Below are positions 42,345 through 56,300 of a stretch of 64,000 nucleotides of DNA, in pieces. Source of the stretch: Vicugna pacos (Eukaryota > Chordata > Mammalia > Artiodactyla > Camelidae); assembly GCF_048564905.1 (NCBI RefSeq), contig NW_027328739.1:8307001-8371000 (forward strand), read 5' to 3'. The notes beneath the pieces were generated by a model, which searched no databases, was not told the DNA's origin, and saw only the letters and a list, made by a program, of their open reading frames with translations. The translations under genes and the position numbers were made by a program. The stretch's first letter is position 1, and each line of letters starts with the position of its first letter.

Positions 42345-45112
42345 GAACACAGAATATAGAATATAGAATAGAGAATATAGAATCCAGAATTTAGAAAATG
42401 GAAATCCAAACACAGAATTTAGAATATTGAATACACATTACTGAATATAGGATTTAGAATAAAGAATGTAGAACACAGAATTTAGAATATAGAATAGAGA
42501 ATAATGAAAATAGAATGTAGAATATAGAATTTTGAGCTCAGAATATAGAATATAGAATAGAGTTTATAGAACCCAGAATTTAGAACATGGAATGCAGAAC
42601 ACAGAATATACAATATGGAATACAGAATACTGAATATCGAATTTAGAATATACAATGTAGAATATAGAATATAGAATACAGAAAACTGAATACAGAATTT
42701 AGAATATGGAATGCAGAACACAGAATTTAGAATATAAATACAGAAAACTGAATATAGAATTTAGAATATAGAATGTACAACACACAATATAGAATATACA
42801 ATAGAGAATATAGAACCCAGAATTTAGAACTTGGAATGCGGAACACAGAATTTAGAATATAGAATAGAGAATACTATATATAGAATTTAGAACATTGAAT
42901 GCAGAACACAAAATTTAGAATATAGAATGCAGAATACTGTATATAGAGTTTAGAATATAGAATGAATAACACAGAATATAGAATATAGGCTACGGAATGG
43001 AGAAAATAGAAGGTAGAATATAGACTGAATAACACAAAATATAGAATATAGAATAGAGAACATAGAACCCAGAATATAGAAATGGAATGTAGAACAGAGA
43101 ATTTAGAATATAGAATACAGAAAACTGAATAAAGATTCTAGAATATAGAATGCAGAACACAGAATATAGAATATAAATAGGGAATGCAGAATATAGTATG
43201 TAGAATATAGAATGAAGAACACAAGTATAGAATATACAATAGTGAATATAGAACCCAGAACTTAGAACACGGAATTCAGAACACAGAATTTAGTATATAG
43301 AATACATAATAATGAATATAGAATTTAGAACATAGAATGCAGAACACAGAATTTAGAATATAGAATGCAGAATACTGAATATAGATTTTATAAACATTAA
43401 TCCACAACACAGAATTTAGAATATAGAATGAAGAAAACTGAATAGAGTGTTTAGAATATAGAATGAAGAACACAGAATATAGAATATAGAATAGAGAATA
43501 GAGAACCCAGGATATAGAACATGGAATGCAGAGCACAGGATTTAGAATATAGAACACAGAATACAGAATATAAGTTTAGAATAAAGAATATAGAACACAG
43601 AGTATAGAATATAGAATACGAAATACTGAATATACAATTTAGAATATAGAATGTAGATCACAGAATACAGAATATAGAATTCCTAAATGCAGAATATAGA
43701 ATACAGAACATAGAATGTAGAACACAGAATATAGAATATGGAAAACAGAATACAAAACCCACAATTGCAAACATGGAATGCACAAAACAAATTAAGTATA
43801 TAGAATAGAGAATACTGAATATAGAATTTAGAATACAGAATGTAGAACAGAGAATTTAAAATATAGCATATATTAAGCTGAATATAGAATTTAGAATATA
43901 GAATGTAGAACACAGAATATAGAAATTAGAATAGAGAATATAGAACCCAGAATTTAGAACAGGGAATGCAGAACACAGAATTTAAAATATAGAATGCAGA
44001 ATACTGAATATAGAATTTAGAATATAGAATGCAGAACCCAGAATTTAGAATATAGAATACAGAATACTGAATATAGTATTTAGAATACAGAATATAGAAC
44101 ACAGAATATAGTATATAGAATATAGAATACAGATTATAGAACACAAAGTTTACAACATGGAATGCTGTAAACAGAATTTAAAATATAGAATACCGAATAC
44201 TGAACATAGAATATGAATATACAATATAGAACACAGAATTTAGAATATAGGATACCGAATACAGAATATAGAATATAAATATACAATTTAGAACACAGAA
44301 TATAGAATATGGAATACAGAATATAGAACACAAAATTTAGAACATGGAATGCAGAACACAGAATTAAGAATATAGAGTAGAGAATACTGAATATAGAATT
44401 TAGAATATAGAATGAAGAACATAGAATTTAGAATACAGAATAAAGAATGCTGAATATAGATTTTCGAATATAGAATGTAGAACACAGAATATAGAAAATA
44501 GAATAGAGAATATAGAATCCAGAATTTAGAACATGCAATGCAGAACACAGAATATAGAATATAGAATACAGAATACTGAATATAGAATTTAGAATATAGA
44601 ATGTATAACACAGAATATAGAATATACAATACGGAATGCAGGACATAGAATAGAGAATATAGAATGTAGAACACAGAATATAGAATATGGAAAACATAAT
44701 ACAAAACCCAGAATTGAGAACATGGAACAGAACACAGAATTTAGAATATAGAATACAGAATACTGAATATAGAATTTAGAACATAGAATGCATAACCCAG
44801 AATTTAGAATATAGAATACATAATACTGAATATAGGATATAGAATATACAATGTAGAACCGAGAATATAGAATATAGAATACAGAATGCAGAATATAGAA
44901 CCAAATATAGAAAGTAGAACACAGAATATAGAATATTGAATAGAGTATATGGAACACAAAATTTAGAACATGGAATGCAAACACAGAATTTAGAATATAG
45001 AATACAGAATACTGAATATAAATTTAGATTATAGAACGCAGAACACAGAATATAGAATATAGAGTACAGAATACTGAATATAGAATTTAGAATATAGAAT
45101 GTAGAACACAGA
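42345..45112. repeat. 3,172-bp higher-order unit, copy 4 (partial)
   Basis: Begins in register (GAACACAG at 42345, GAGCTC at 42534) and stays essentially identical to copy 3 to about 45,014. One substitution is visible: GAACAGGG at 43957 where the others have GAACATGG. It then lacks 98 bp, exactly 14 heptamers, between two 38-bp direct repeats, and loses correspondence at about 45,112, about 300 bp short of a full unit. Confidence 0.9.
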
Positions 45113-45605
45113 ATATAGAATATAGAATACAGAATATAGAAATCAAAATTTAGAACATGGAAAGCAGAACACAGAATTCAGAAAATAGAATACGGAATAC
45201 TGAATATAGAATATGAATATACAATATAGAACACAGAATTTAGAATATAGAATACAGAATAATGAATATAGGATTTAGAATATACAATGTAGAACCAAGA
45301 ATATAGAATATAAAATACAGAATGCAGAATATAGAACGGAATATAGAAAGTAGAACACAGAATATAGAATATTGAATAGAGTTTATGGAACACAAAATTT
45401 AGAACATGGAATGCAGAACACAGAATTTAGAATATAGAATACAGAATACTGAATATAGAATTTAGATTATAGAACGCAGAACACAGAATAAAGAATATAG
45501 AATACAGAATACTGAATATAGAATTTAGAATATAGAATGTAGAACACAGAGTATAGAATATAGAATACGGAATACTGAATATACAATTTAAAATATAGAA
45601 TGTAG
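45113..45605. repeat. Satellite junction segment between the two young arrays
   Basis: Repeat only. The left part resembles 16.66-16.8 kb (AGAAATCAAAATTTAG, then GAAAATAGAATACGG) and continues with shortened GAATATGAATATAC words. The right part resembles 0.43-0.6 and 16.28-16.45 kb and leads into the first 2,445-bp unit. Confidence 0.7.
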
Positions 45606-48050
45606 AACACAGAATATGAAATGTATAATACGGAATGCAGAATATTGAATAGAGAATATAGAATGTAGAACACAGAATTTACAATATGGAAAAAAATTTA
45701 TAGAACCCAGAATTTAGAACATGGAATGCAGAACACAGAATTTAGAATATAGAACACAGATTATTGAATATATAAAGTAGAATATAGATTGTAGAACACA
45801 GAATTTAGATTATAGAGTACAAAATACTGAATATAGTATTTAGAATATAGAATGTTAAACACAGAATATAGAATATAGAATACAGAATATAGAAATCAAA
45901 ATTTAGAACATGGAATGCAGAACACAGAATTTAGAATATAGAATACGGAATACTGAATATAGAATATGAATATACAATGTAGGACACAGAATTTAGTATA
46001 TAGAATACAGAATACTGAATATAGAATTTAGAATATACAATGTAGAACACAGAATATAGAATAGAGAAGACAGAAACCTGAATACAGGATTTAGAATATG
46101 GAATGCAGAACACAGAATTTAGAATATAAATACAGAAAACTGAATAGAGAATTTAGAATATAGAATGTACAAAACACAATATAATATATACAATAGAGAA
46201 TATAGAACACAGAATTTACAACATGGATTACAGAACACCGAATTTAAAATATAGAATACCGAATACTGAATATAGAATATTAATATAAAATATAGAACCC
46301 AGAATTTAGAATATAGAATACATAATACTGAATATAGGATTTAGAATATACAATGAAGAACCGAGAATATAGAATATAGAATACGGAATGCAGAATACAG
46401 TATACAGAATATAGAATGTAGAACACAGAATATAGAATATGGAAAACATAATACAAAACCCAGAATTGATGACATGTAATGCAGAACACACAACTTAGAA
46501 TATAGAATAGTGAATACTGAATATAGAATTTAGAAAATTGAATGCAGAACACAGAATTTTGAATATAGAATGCAGAATACTGTATATAGGATTTAGAATA
46601 TAGAAAGAAAAACACAGAATATAGAATATAGACTACGGAACGGAAAATATAGAAGGTACAATATAGACTGAAGAACACAAAATATAGAATATAGAATGGA
46701 GAATATAGAACCCAGAATATATTAATGGAATGCAGAACAGAGAATATAGAATATAGAATACAGAAAACTAAATAAAGTTTTTAGAATATAGAATGTAGAA
46801 CACAGAATAAAGAATATAGAATAGAGAATAGAGAACCCAGGATATAGAATATGGAATGCAGAACACAGAAATTAGAATATAAATACAGAAAACTGAATAT
46901 AGAATTTACAATATGAATGTACAACACACAATATAGGATATAAAATAGAGAATATAGAACCCAGAATTTAGAAATTGGAATGCAGAACACAGAATTTAGA
47001 ATATAGAATACAGATTACTGTATATAGAATTTAGAACACTGAATGCAGAACACAGAAATTAGAATAAAGAATGCAGAATACTGTATATAATTTAGAATAC
47101 AGAATGAAAACACAGAATATAGAATATAGAGTATGGAAAGGAGAAAATAGGAGGTAGAATAAAGACAGAATAACAGAAAATATAGAATATAGAATAGAGA
47201 ATATAGAACCCAGAATATAGAAATGGAATGTAGAACAGAGATTTTAGAATAAAGAATACAGAAAACTTAATAAAGATTTTAGAATATAGAATGTAGAAAA
47301 CAGAATATAGAATAAAGAATAGGGAATGCAGAATATAGTATGTAGAATATAGAATGAAGAACACAAGTATAGAATATAGAATAGTGAATATAGAACCCAG
47401 AACTTAGAACACGGAATGAAGAACACAGAATTTAGAATATAGAATACATAATACTGAATATAGAATTTAGAACATAGAATGCAGAACACAGAATTTAGTA
47501 TATAGAATGCACTATACTGAATATAGATTTTATAAACATTAATGCAGAACACAGAATTTAGAATATAGAATGAAGAAAACTGAATAGAGTATTTAGAATA
47601 TAGAATGAAGAACACAGAATATAAAATATAGAATAGAGAATATAGAACCCACAATTTAGAATATGGAATGCAGAACACAGAATTTAGAATGTAGAATACA
47701 GAATACTGCATATAGAATTTAGAATATAGAAAGTAGAACACAGAATTTAGAATATAGAGTACAGAATACTGAATATAGAATTTAGAATATGGACTGTAGT
47801 ACACAGAATATACAATATGGAACACAGAATATAGAACACAAAATTTAGAACATGGAATGAAGAGCACAGAATTAAGAATGTAGAACACAGAATACTGAAT
47901 ATAAGTTTAGAATATAGAGTATAGAACACAGAGTATAGAATATAGAATACGGAATACTGAATACACAATTTAGAATATAGAATGTAGAACAAAGAATATA
48001 GAATATAGAATACGGAATGCAGAATATAGAATACAGAACATAGAATGTAG
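45606..48050. repeat. 2,445-bp higher-order unit, copy 1
   Basis: Followed directly by a second copy at 48,051, and the second ends at 50,495. The three edges all lie in the same words: GAATGTA-GAACACA with at least 20 bp of shared sequence around them, the expected footprint of unequal exchange between homologous blocks. The unit includes family members of 0.6-3.0 kb, the 2,387-bp units and a right-hand part with GAGCACAG related to 10.2 and 27.4 kb. Confidence 0.93.
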
Positions 48051-50495
48051 AACACAGAATATGAAATGTATAATACGGAATGCAGAATATTGAATAGAGA
48101 ATATAGAATGTAGAACACAGAATTTACAATATGGAAAAAAATTTATAGAACCCAGAATTTAGAACATGGAATGCAGAACACAGAATTTAGAATATAGAAC
48201 ACAGATTATTGAATATATAAATTAGAATATAGATTGTAGAACACAGAATTTAGATTATAGAGTACAAAATACTGAATATAGTATTTAGAATATAGAATGT
48301 TAAACACAGAATATAGAATATAGAATACAGAATATAGAAATCAAAATTTAGAACATGGAATGCAGAACACAGAATTTAGAATATAGAATACGGAATACTG
48401 AATATAGAATATGAATATACAATGTAGGACACAGAATTTAGAATATAGAATACAGAATACTGAATATAGAATTTAGAATATACAATGTAGAACACAGAAT
48501 ATAGAATAGAGAAGACAGAAACCTGAATACAGGATTTAGAATATGGAATGCAGAACACAGAATTTAGAATATAAATACAGAAAACTGAATAGAGAATTTA
48601 GAATATAGAATGTACAAAACACAATATAATATATACAATAGAGAATATAGAACACAGAATTTACAACATGGATTACAGAACACCGAATTTAAAATATAGA
48701 ATACCGAATACTGAATATAGAATATTAATATAAAATATAGAACCCAGAATTTAGAATATAGAATACATAATACTGAATATAGGATTTAGAATATACAATG
48801 AAGAACCGAGAATATAGAATATAGAATACGGAATGCAGAATACAGTATACAGAATATAGAATGTAGAACACAGAATATAGAATATGGAAAACATAATACA
48901 AAACCCAGAATTGATGACATGTAATGCAGAACACACAACTTAGAATATAGAATAGTGAATACTGAATATAGAATTTAGAAAATTGAATGCAGAACACAGA
49001 ATTTTGAATATAGAATGCAGAATACTGTATATAGGATTTAGAATATAGAAAGAAAAACACAGAATATAGAATATAGACTACGGAACGGAAAATATAGAAG
49101 GTACAATATAGACTGAAGAACACAAAATATAGAATATAGAATGGAGAATATAGAACCCAGAATATATTAATGGAATGCAGAACAGAGAATATAGAATATA
49201 GAATACAGAAAACTAAATAAAGTTTTTAGAATATAGAATGTAGAACACAGAATAAAGAATATAGAATAGAGAATAGAGAACCCAGGATATAGAATATGGA
49301 ATGCAGAACACAGAAATTAGAATATAAATACAGAAAACTGAATATAGAATTTACAATATGAATGTACAACACACAATATAGGATATAAAATAGAGAATAT
49401 AGAACCCAGAATTTAGAAATTGGAATGCAGAACACAGAATTTAGAATATAGAATACAGATTACTGTATATAGAATTTAGAACACTGAATGCAGAACACAG
49501 AAATTAGAATAAAGAATGCAGAATACTGTATATAATTTAGAATACAGAATGAAAACACAGAATATAGAATATAGAGTATGGAAAGGAGAAAATAGGAGGT
49601 AGAATAAAGACAGAATAACAGAAAATATAGAATATAGAATAGAGAATATAGAACCCAGAATATAGAAATGGAATGTAGAACAGAGATTTTAGAATAAAGA
49701 ATACAGAAAACTTAATAAAGATTTTAGAATATAGAATGTAGAAAACAGAATATAGAATAAAGAATAGGGAATGCAGAATATAGTATGTAGAATATAGAAT
49801 GAAGAACACAAGTATAGAATATAGAATAGTGAATATAGAACCCAGAACTTAGAACACGGAATGAAGAACACAGAATTTAGAATATAGAATACATAATACT
49901 GAATATAGAATTTAGAACATAGAATGCAGAACACAGAATTTAGTATATAGAATGCACTATACTGAATATAGATTTTATAAACATTAATGCAGAACACAGA
50001 ATTTAGAATATAGAATGAAGAAAACTGAATAGAGTATTTAGAATATAGAATGAAGAACACAGAATATAAAATATAGAATAGAGAATATAGAACCCACAAT
50101 TTAGAATATGGAATGCAGAACACAGAATTTAGAATGTAGAATACAGAATACTGCATATAGAATTTAGAATATAGAAAGTAGAACACAGAATTTAGAATAT
50201 AGAGTACAGAATACTGAATATAGAATTTAGAATATGGACTGTAGTACACAGAATATACAATATGGAACACAGAATATAGAACACAAAATTTAGAACATGG
50301 AATGAAGAGCACAGAATTAAGAATGTAGAACACAGAATACTGAATATAAGTTTAGAATATAGAGTATAGAACACAGAGTATAGAATATAGAATACGGAAT
50401 ACTGAATACACAATTTAGAATATAGAATGTAGAACAAAGAATATAGAATATAGAATACGGAATGCAGAATATAGAATACAGAACATAGAATGTAG
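48051..50495. repeat. 2,445-bp higher-order unit, copy 2
   Basis: Almost identical to copy 1. The differences I noticed are AAAGTAG versus AAATTAG (about 45,777 and 48,222) and GAATTTAGTATATAG versus GAATTTAGAATATAG (about 45,990 and 48,435). The duplication is therefore recent, of similar age to the 3,172-bp array next to it. From 50,496 the sequence takes the continuation that copy 1 would have had before duplication. Confidence 0.93.
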
Positions 50496-53350
50496 AACAC
50501 AGAATATAGAATATGGAAAACAGAATACAAATCCCAGAATTGAAAACATGGAATGCACAACACAGAATTAAGAATATAGAATACATTATACTGAATATAT
50601 AATTTAGAATATAGAATGTAGAACACAGAATATAGAATATAGAATACAGAATACAGAATATAGAATATAGAATATAGAATGATGAACACAAAATATAGTA
50701 TAAAGAATAGAGAATATAGAACCCAGAATTTAGAACATGGAATGTAAAACACAGAATTTAGAATATAGAATACAGAATACTGAATATCGAATTTAGAATA
50801 TAGAATGTAGAACACAGAATTTGGTATGTAGAATACGGAATGCTGAATATTGAATCCAGAATATAGAATGTAGAACACAAAATATAGAATAGGGAAAACA
50901 GAATACAGAACCCAGAATTTAGATCATGGAATGCAGAACACAGAATTTAGAATACAGAATACAGTATAATGAATATAGAATTTACTATATACATTGTAGA
51001 ACAAAAATACAGAATACGGCATGCAGAATATACAATACACAATAGAGAATGCAGAACACAGAATATAGAATATGGAAAACAGAATAAAAAACTCAGAATT
51101 TAGAACATTGAATGCAGAAAACAGAATTTAAAATATAGTATACCGAATACTGAATATAGAATTTAGATCATAGACTGCAGAACACAGAATTAAGAATATT
51201 GAATGCAAAATACTGTATACAGAATTTATAAACAGGAATGCAGGACGCAGAATTTAGAAACGAGAATAAAGAATACTGAATATAGAATTTAGAATATATA
51301 ATATATAACACAGAATATAGAATATAGACTAAGGTATAGAGAATATAGGAGGTAGAATAAGGAATGAAGAACACAAAATATAGAATATAGAATAGAGAAT
51401 ATAGAACCCAGAATTTAGAATTTGAATGCAGAACATAGAATTTAGTATATAGAATACAGAATACTGAATAAAGTTTTTAGAATATAAAATATAGAACACA
51501 GAATATAGAATATAGAATAGGGAATGCTGAAAAAAGTATGCAGAATATAGAATGAAGAACACAAATATAGAATATAGAATAGCGAATATAGAACCCAGAA
51601 CTAAGAACACGGAATGCAGAACACAGAATTTAGAATATAGAATACAGTATACTGAATATAGAATTTAGAATATAGAATGTAGAACACAAGATTATAGAAT
51701 ATAGAATACGGAATGCAGAATATAGAATATAGAATATAGAATGATGAACACAAAATATAGAATATAGAATAGAGAATATAGAACCCAGAATTTAGAACAT
51801 GGAATGTAAAACACAGAATTTAGAATATAGAATACATAATACTGAATATCGAATTTAGAATATAGAATGAAGAACACAGAATTTGGTATGTAGAATACGG
51901 AATGCATAATATTGAATACAGAATATAGAATATAGAACACAATATATAGAATATGGAAAACAGAATACAGAACCCAGGATATAGATCATGGAATGCAGAA
52001 CACAGAATTTAGAGTATATAGTACCGAATACTGAATATGAAATTTAGAATATACAATGTAGAATACAGAATATGGAAAGTAGAATACGGAATGCAGAATA
52101 TTGAATATCAGAAAATAGAATGTAGAACACAGAATTTAGAATATGGAAAACAGAATATAGAACCCAGAATATTAAACATGGAATGCAGAACAGGAAATAT
52201 AGAATATAGAATACAGAATACTGAATATAGAATTTAGAATATGTAATGTAGAACACAGAATTTAGAATATAGAATACAGAATACTGAATACAGAATTTAG
52301 ATTATACAGTGTAGAACACAGAATAGAGAATATAGAATACAGAATATAGAACCCAAAATTTAGAACATGGAATGCAGAACATAGAATATAAAATATAGAA
52401 TACCGAATACTGATTACAGAATATGAATATGCAATGTAGAACCCAGAATTTAGAATATAGAATACAGAATACTGAATGTAGGATGTAGAATATACAATGT
52501 AGAACCGAGAATATAGAATATAGAATACGGAATGCAGAATATAGTATACAGAATATAGAATGAAGAAAACAGAATATAGTATAGAGAATAGATTATATAG
52601 AACACAAAATTTAGAACATGGATTGCAGAATACAGAATTTAGAATATAGAATACAGAATACTGAATATAGAATTTACAATATAGAATGTAGAACAAAAAT
52701 ACAGAATACGGCATGCAGAATATACAATACAGAATTGAGAATGCAGAACACAGAATATAGAATATGGAAAACAGAATACAAAACTCAGAATTTAGAACAT
52801 GGAATGCAGAAAACAGTATTTAAAATATAGTATACCGAATACTGAATATAGAATTTAGAACATAGAATGCAGAACACAGAATTAAGATTATTGAATGCAG
52901 AATACTGTATACAGAATTTATAAACAAGAATGCAGAACACAGAATTTAGAAAAGAGAATAAAGAATACTGAATATAGAATTTAGAATATATAATATATAA
53001 CACAGAATATAGAATATAGACTACGGAAAGGAGAATATAGGAGGTAGAATGATGAATGAAGAACACAACATATAGAATATAGAATAGAGAATATAGAACC
53101 CAGAATTTAGAAATGGAATGCAGAACATAGAATTTAGAATATAGAATACAGAATACTGAATAAAGGTTTTAGAGAATAGAATATAGAACACAGAATTTAG
53201 AATATAAATAGGGAATGCTGAAAATAGTATGCAGAATATAGAATGAAGAACACAATTATAGAATATAGAATAGTGAATATAGAACCCAGAACTAAGAACA
53301 CGGAATGGAGAACTCAGAATTTAGAATATAGAATACAGAATACTTAATAT
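50496..53350. repeat. Composite of the 21.4-22.3 and 24.75-26.5 kb segment families
   Basis: After a short lead (50.5-50.7 kb, related to 24.5 and 27.6 kb), 50.72-51.65 kb matches 21.40-22.33 kb and 51.62-53.35 kb matches 24.75-26.48 kb. The two source segments are not adjacent in the left half, so this order arose by a deletion here or an insertion there. No non-repeat bases mark the joint near 51.6 kb. Confidence 0.8.
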
Positions 53351-56300
53351 AAAATTTAGAATATGGAACGTAGAAAACAGAATATAAAATATAGAATACG
53401 GAATGCCGAATATAGAATACAGAATATAGAATGTAGAACACAGAATATAGAATATAGAATACGGAATGCCGAATATAGAATACAGAATATAGTATTTAGA
53501 ACACAGAATATAGAATATTGAATACAGTATATGGAACACAAAATTTAGAACATGGAATGCAGAACACATTATTTAGAATATAGAATACTGAATACTGAAT
53601 ATAGAATATGAATATACAATGTAGAACACAGAATTTAGAAAATAGAATACAGAATACTGAATATAGAATTTGGAATATACAATGTAGAACACAGAATATA
53701 GAATATAGTATACGGAATGCATAATATAGGATACAGAAAATAAAATGTAGAACACAGAATAGAGAATATGGAAAACAGAATACAAAACCGAGAATTGAGA
53801 ACATGGACTTCAGAACAAATAATTAACAATATACAATACAGAATACTGAATATAGAATTTTGAATATACAATGTAGAACACAGAATTTAGATATATAATT
53901 AAGAATACTGAATATAGAATTAAGAATATAGAATGTAGAACACAGAATATAGAATAGAGAATAGAGAACCCAGAATTTAGAACTTGAAATGCAGAACACA
54001 GAATTTTGAATATAGAATACAGAATACTGAATATAAAATTTAGAACATAGAATGTTGAACACAGAATATAGAATACGGTATGCAGAATATACAATACAGA
54101 ATAGTGAATGCAGAACACAGTATATAGAATATGGAAAACAGAATACAGAACTCAGACTTTAGAACATGGAATGCAGAACACAGAATTTAAAATATAGTAT
54201 ACAGAATACTGAATATAGAATTAGAACTTAGAATGCAGAACACAGAATTAAGATTATATAATGCAAAATTCTGTATATAGAATATATAAACAGGAATGCA
54301 GAACACAGAATTTAGAATAGAGAATGCAGAATACTCTATATCGAATTTAGAATATAGAATGAATAACACAGAATATAGAATATAGACTACGGAATGGAGA
54401 AAATAGAAGGTAGAATATAGACTGAATAACACAAAATATAGAATATAGAATAGAGAATATAGATCCCAGAATATAGAAATGGAATGCAGAATATAGAATT
54501 TTGAATACAGAATACAGAAAACTGAATAAAGATTTTAGAATATAGAATGTAGAACACAGAATATAGAATATAGAATAGGGAATGCAGAATATAGTATGTA
54601 GAATATAGAATGAAGAACACAAGTATAGAATATAGAATAGTGAATATAGAAACCAGAATTTAGAACACGGAATGCAGAACACAGAATTTATAATATAGAA
54701 TGCAGAATACTGAATATTGATTATATAAACATGAATGCAGAACACAGAATTTAGAATATAGAATGAAGAAAACTGAATAGAGTATTTAGAATATACAATG
54801 AAGAACACAGAATATAGAATTTAGAATATAGAATAGAGAACCCAGGATATAGAACATGAAATGCAGAGCACAGAATTTAGAATATAGAACACAGAATACT
54901 GAATATAACTTTAGGATATAGAATATAGAACACAGAGTATAGAATATAGAATACGGAATACTGAATATACAATTAAGAATATAGAATGTAGAACACAGAA
55001 TATAGAATATAGAATACGGAATGCAGAATATAGAATACAGAACATAGAATGAAGAACACAGAATATAGAATATGGAAAACCAAATACAAAACCCAGAATT
55101 GAAAACATGGAATGCACAACAGAGAATTAAGAATATAGAACACAGAATACTGAGTATAGAATTTAGAATAAGAATGTAGAACAGAGAATTTAAAATATAG
55201 AATATAGTATGCTGAATATGGAATTTAGAATATAGAATGTAGAACACAGAATATAGAAAATAGAATAGAGAATATAGAAACCAGAATTTAGAACATGGAA
55301 TGCAGAACACAGAATTTAGAATATAGAATACAGTATACTGAATATAGAATTTAGAATACACAATGAAGAATTCAGAATATAGAATATAGAATACGGAAAG
55401 CAGAATATAGAATATAGAATATAGAATGATGAACACAAAATTTAGAATATAGAATAGAGAATATAGAACCCAGAATTTAGATCATGGAATGCAGAACACA
55501 GTATTTAGAGTATATACTACCGAATGCTGAATATGAAATTAAGAATATAGAATGTAGAATACAGAATATGGAATATAGAATACGGAATGCAGAATATAGA
55601 ATATAGAATATAGAATGATGAACACAAAATTTAGAATATAGAATAGAGAATATAGAACCCAGAATTTAGAACATGGAATGCAGAACACAGAATTTAAAAT
55701 ATAGATTACCGAATACTGAATATTCAATTTAGAATATAGAATGAAAGACACAGAGTATAGTATATAGAAAACGGAATACTAAATATACAATTTAGAATAT
55801 AGAATGTAGAACACACAATATAGAATATAGGATACGGAATGCAGAATATAGAATATAGAATATAGAATCATGAACACAAAATTTAGAATATAGAATAGAG
55901 AATATAGAACCCAGAATTTATAACATGGAATGCAGAACACAGAATTTAAAATATAGAATACCGAATACTGAATATACAATTGAGAATATAGAATGAAAGA
56001 CACAGAGTATAGTATATAGAAAACGGAATACTGAATATACAATTTAGAATATAGAATGTAGAACACACAATATAGAATATAGAATACGGAATGCAGAACA
56101 TAGAATACAGAATATAGAATGTAGAACACAGAATATAGAATATTGAATACAGTATATGGAACACAAAATTTAGAACATGGAATGCAGAACACATTATTTA
56201 GAATATAGAATACTGCATACTGAATATAGAATATGAATATACAATGTAGAACACAGAATTTAGAATATAGAATACAGAATAATTAATATATAATTTAGAA

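Noticed and set aside
32966-44984. Families of identical predicted proteins repeated every 3,172 bp, suggestive of a tandem gene family
   Set aside because: Identity comes from duplication of the DNA unit. The unit is not a multiple of three, the frames overlap in several phases, and no splice, promoter or codon-usage signal separates them from the surrounding satellite.
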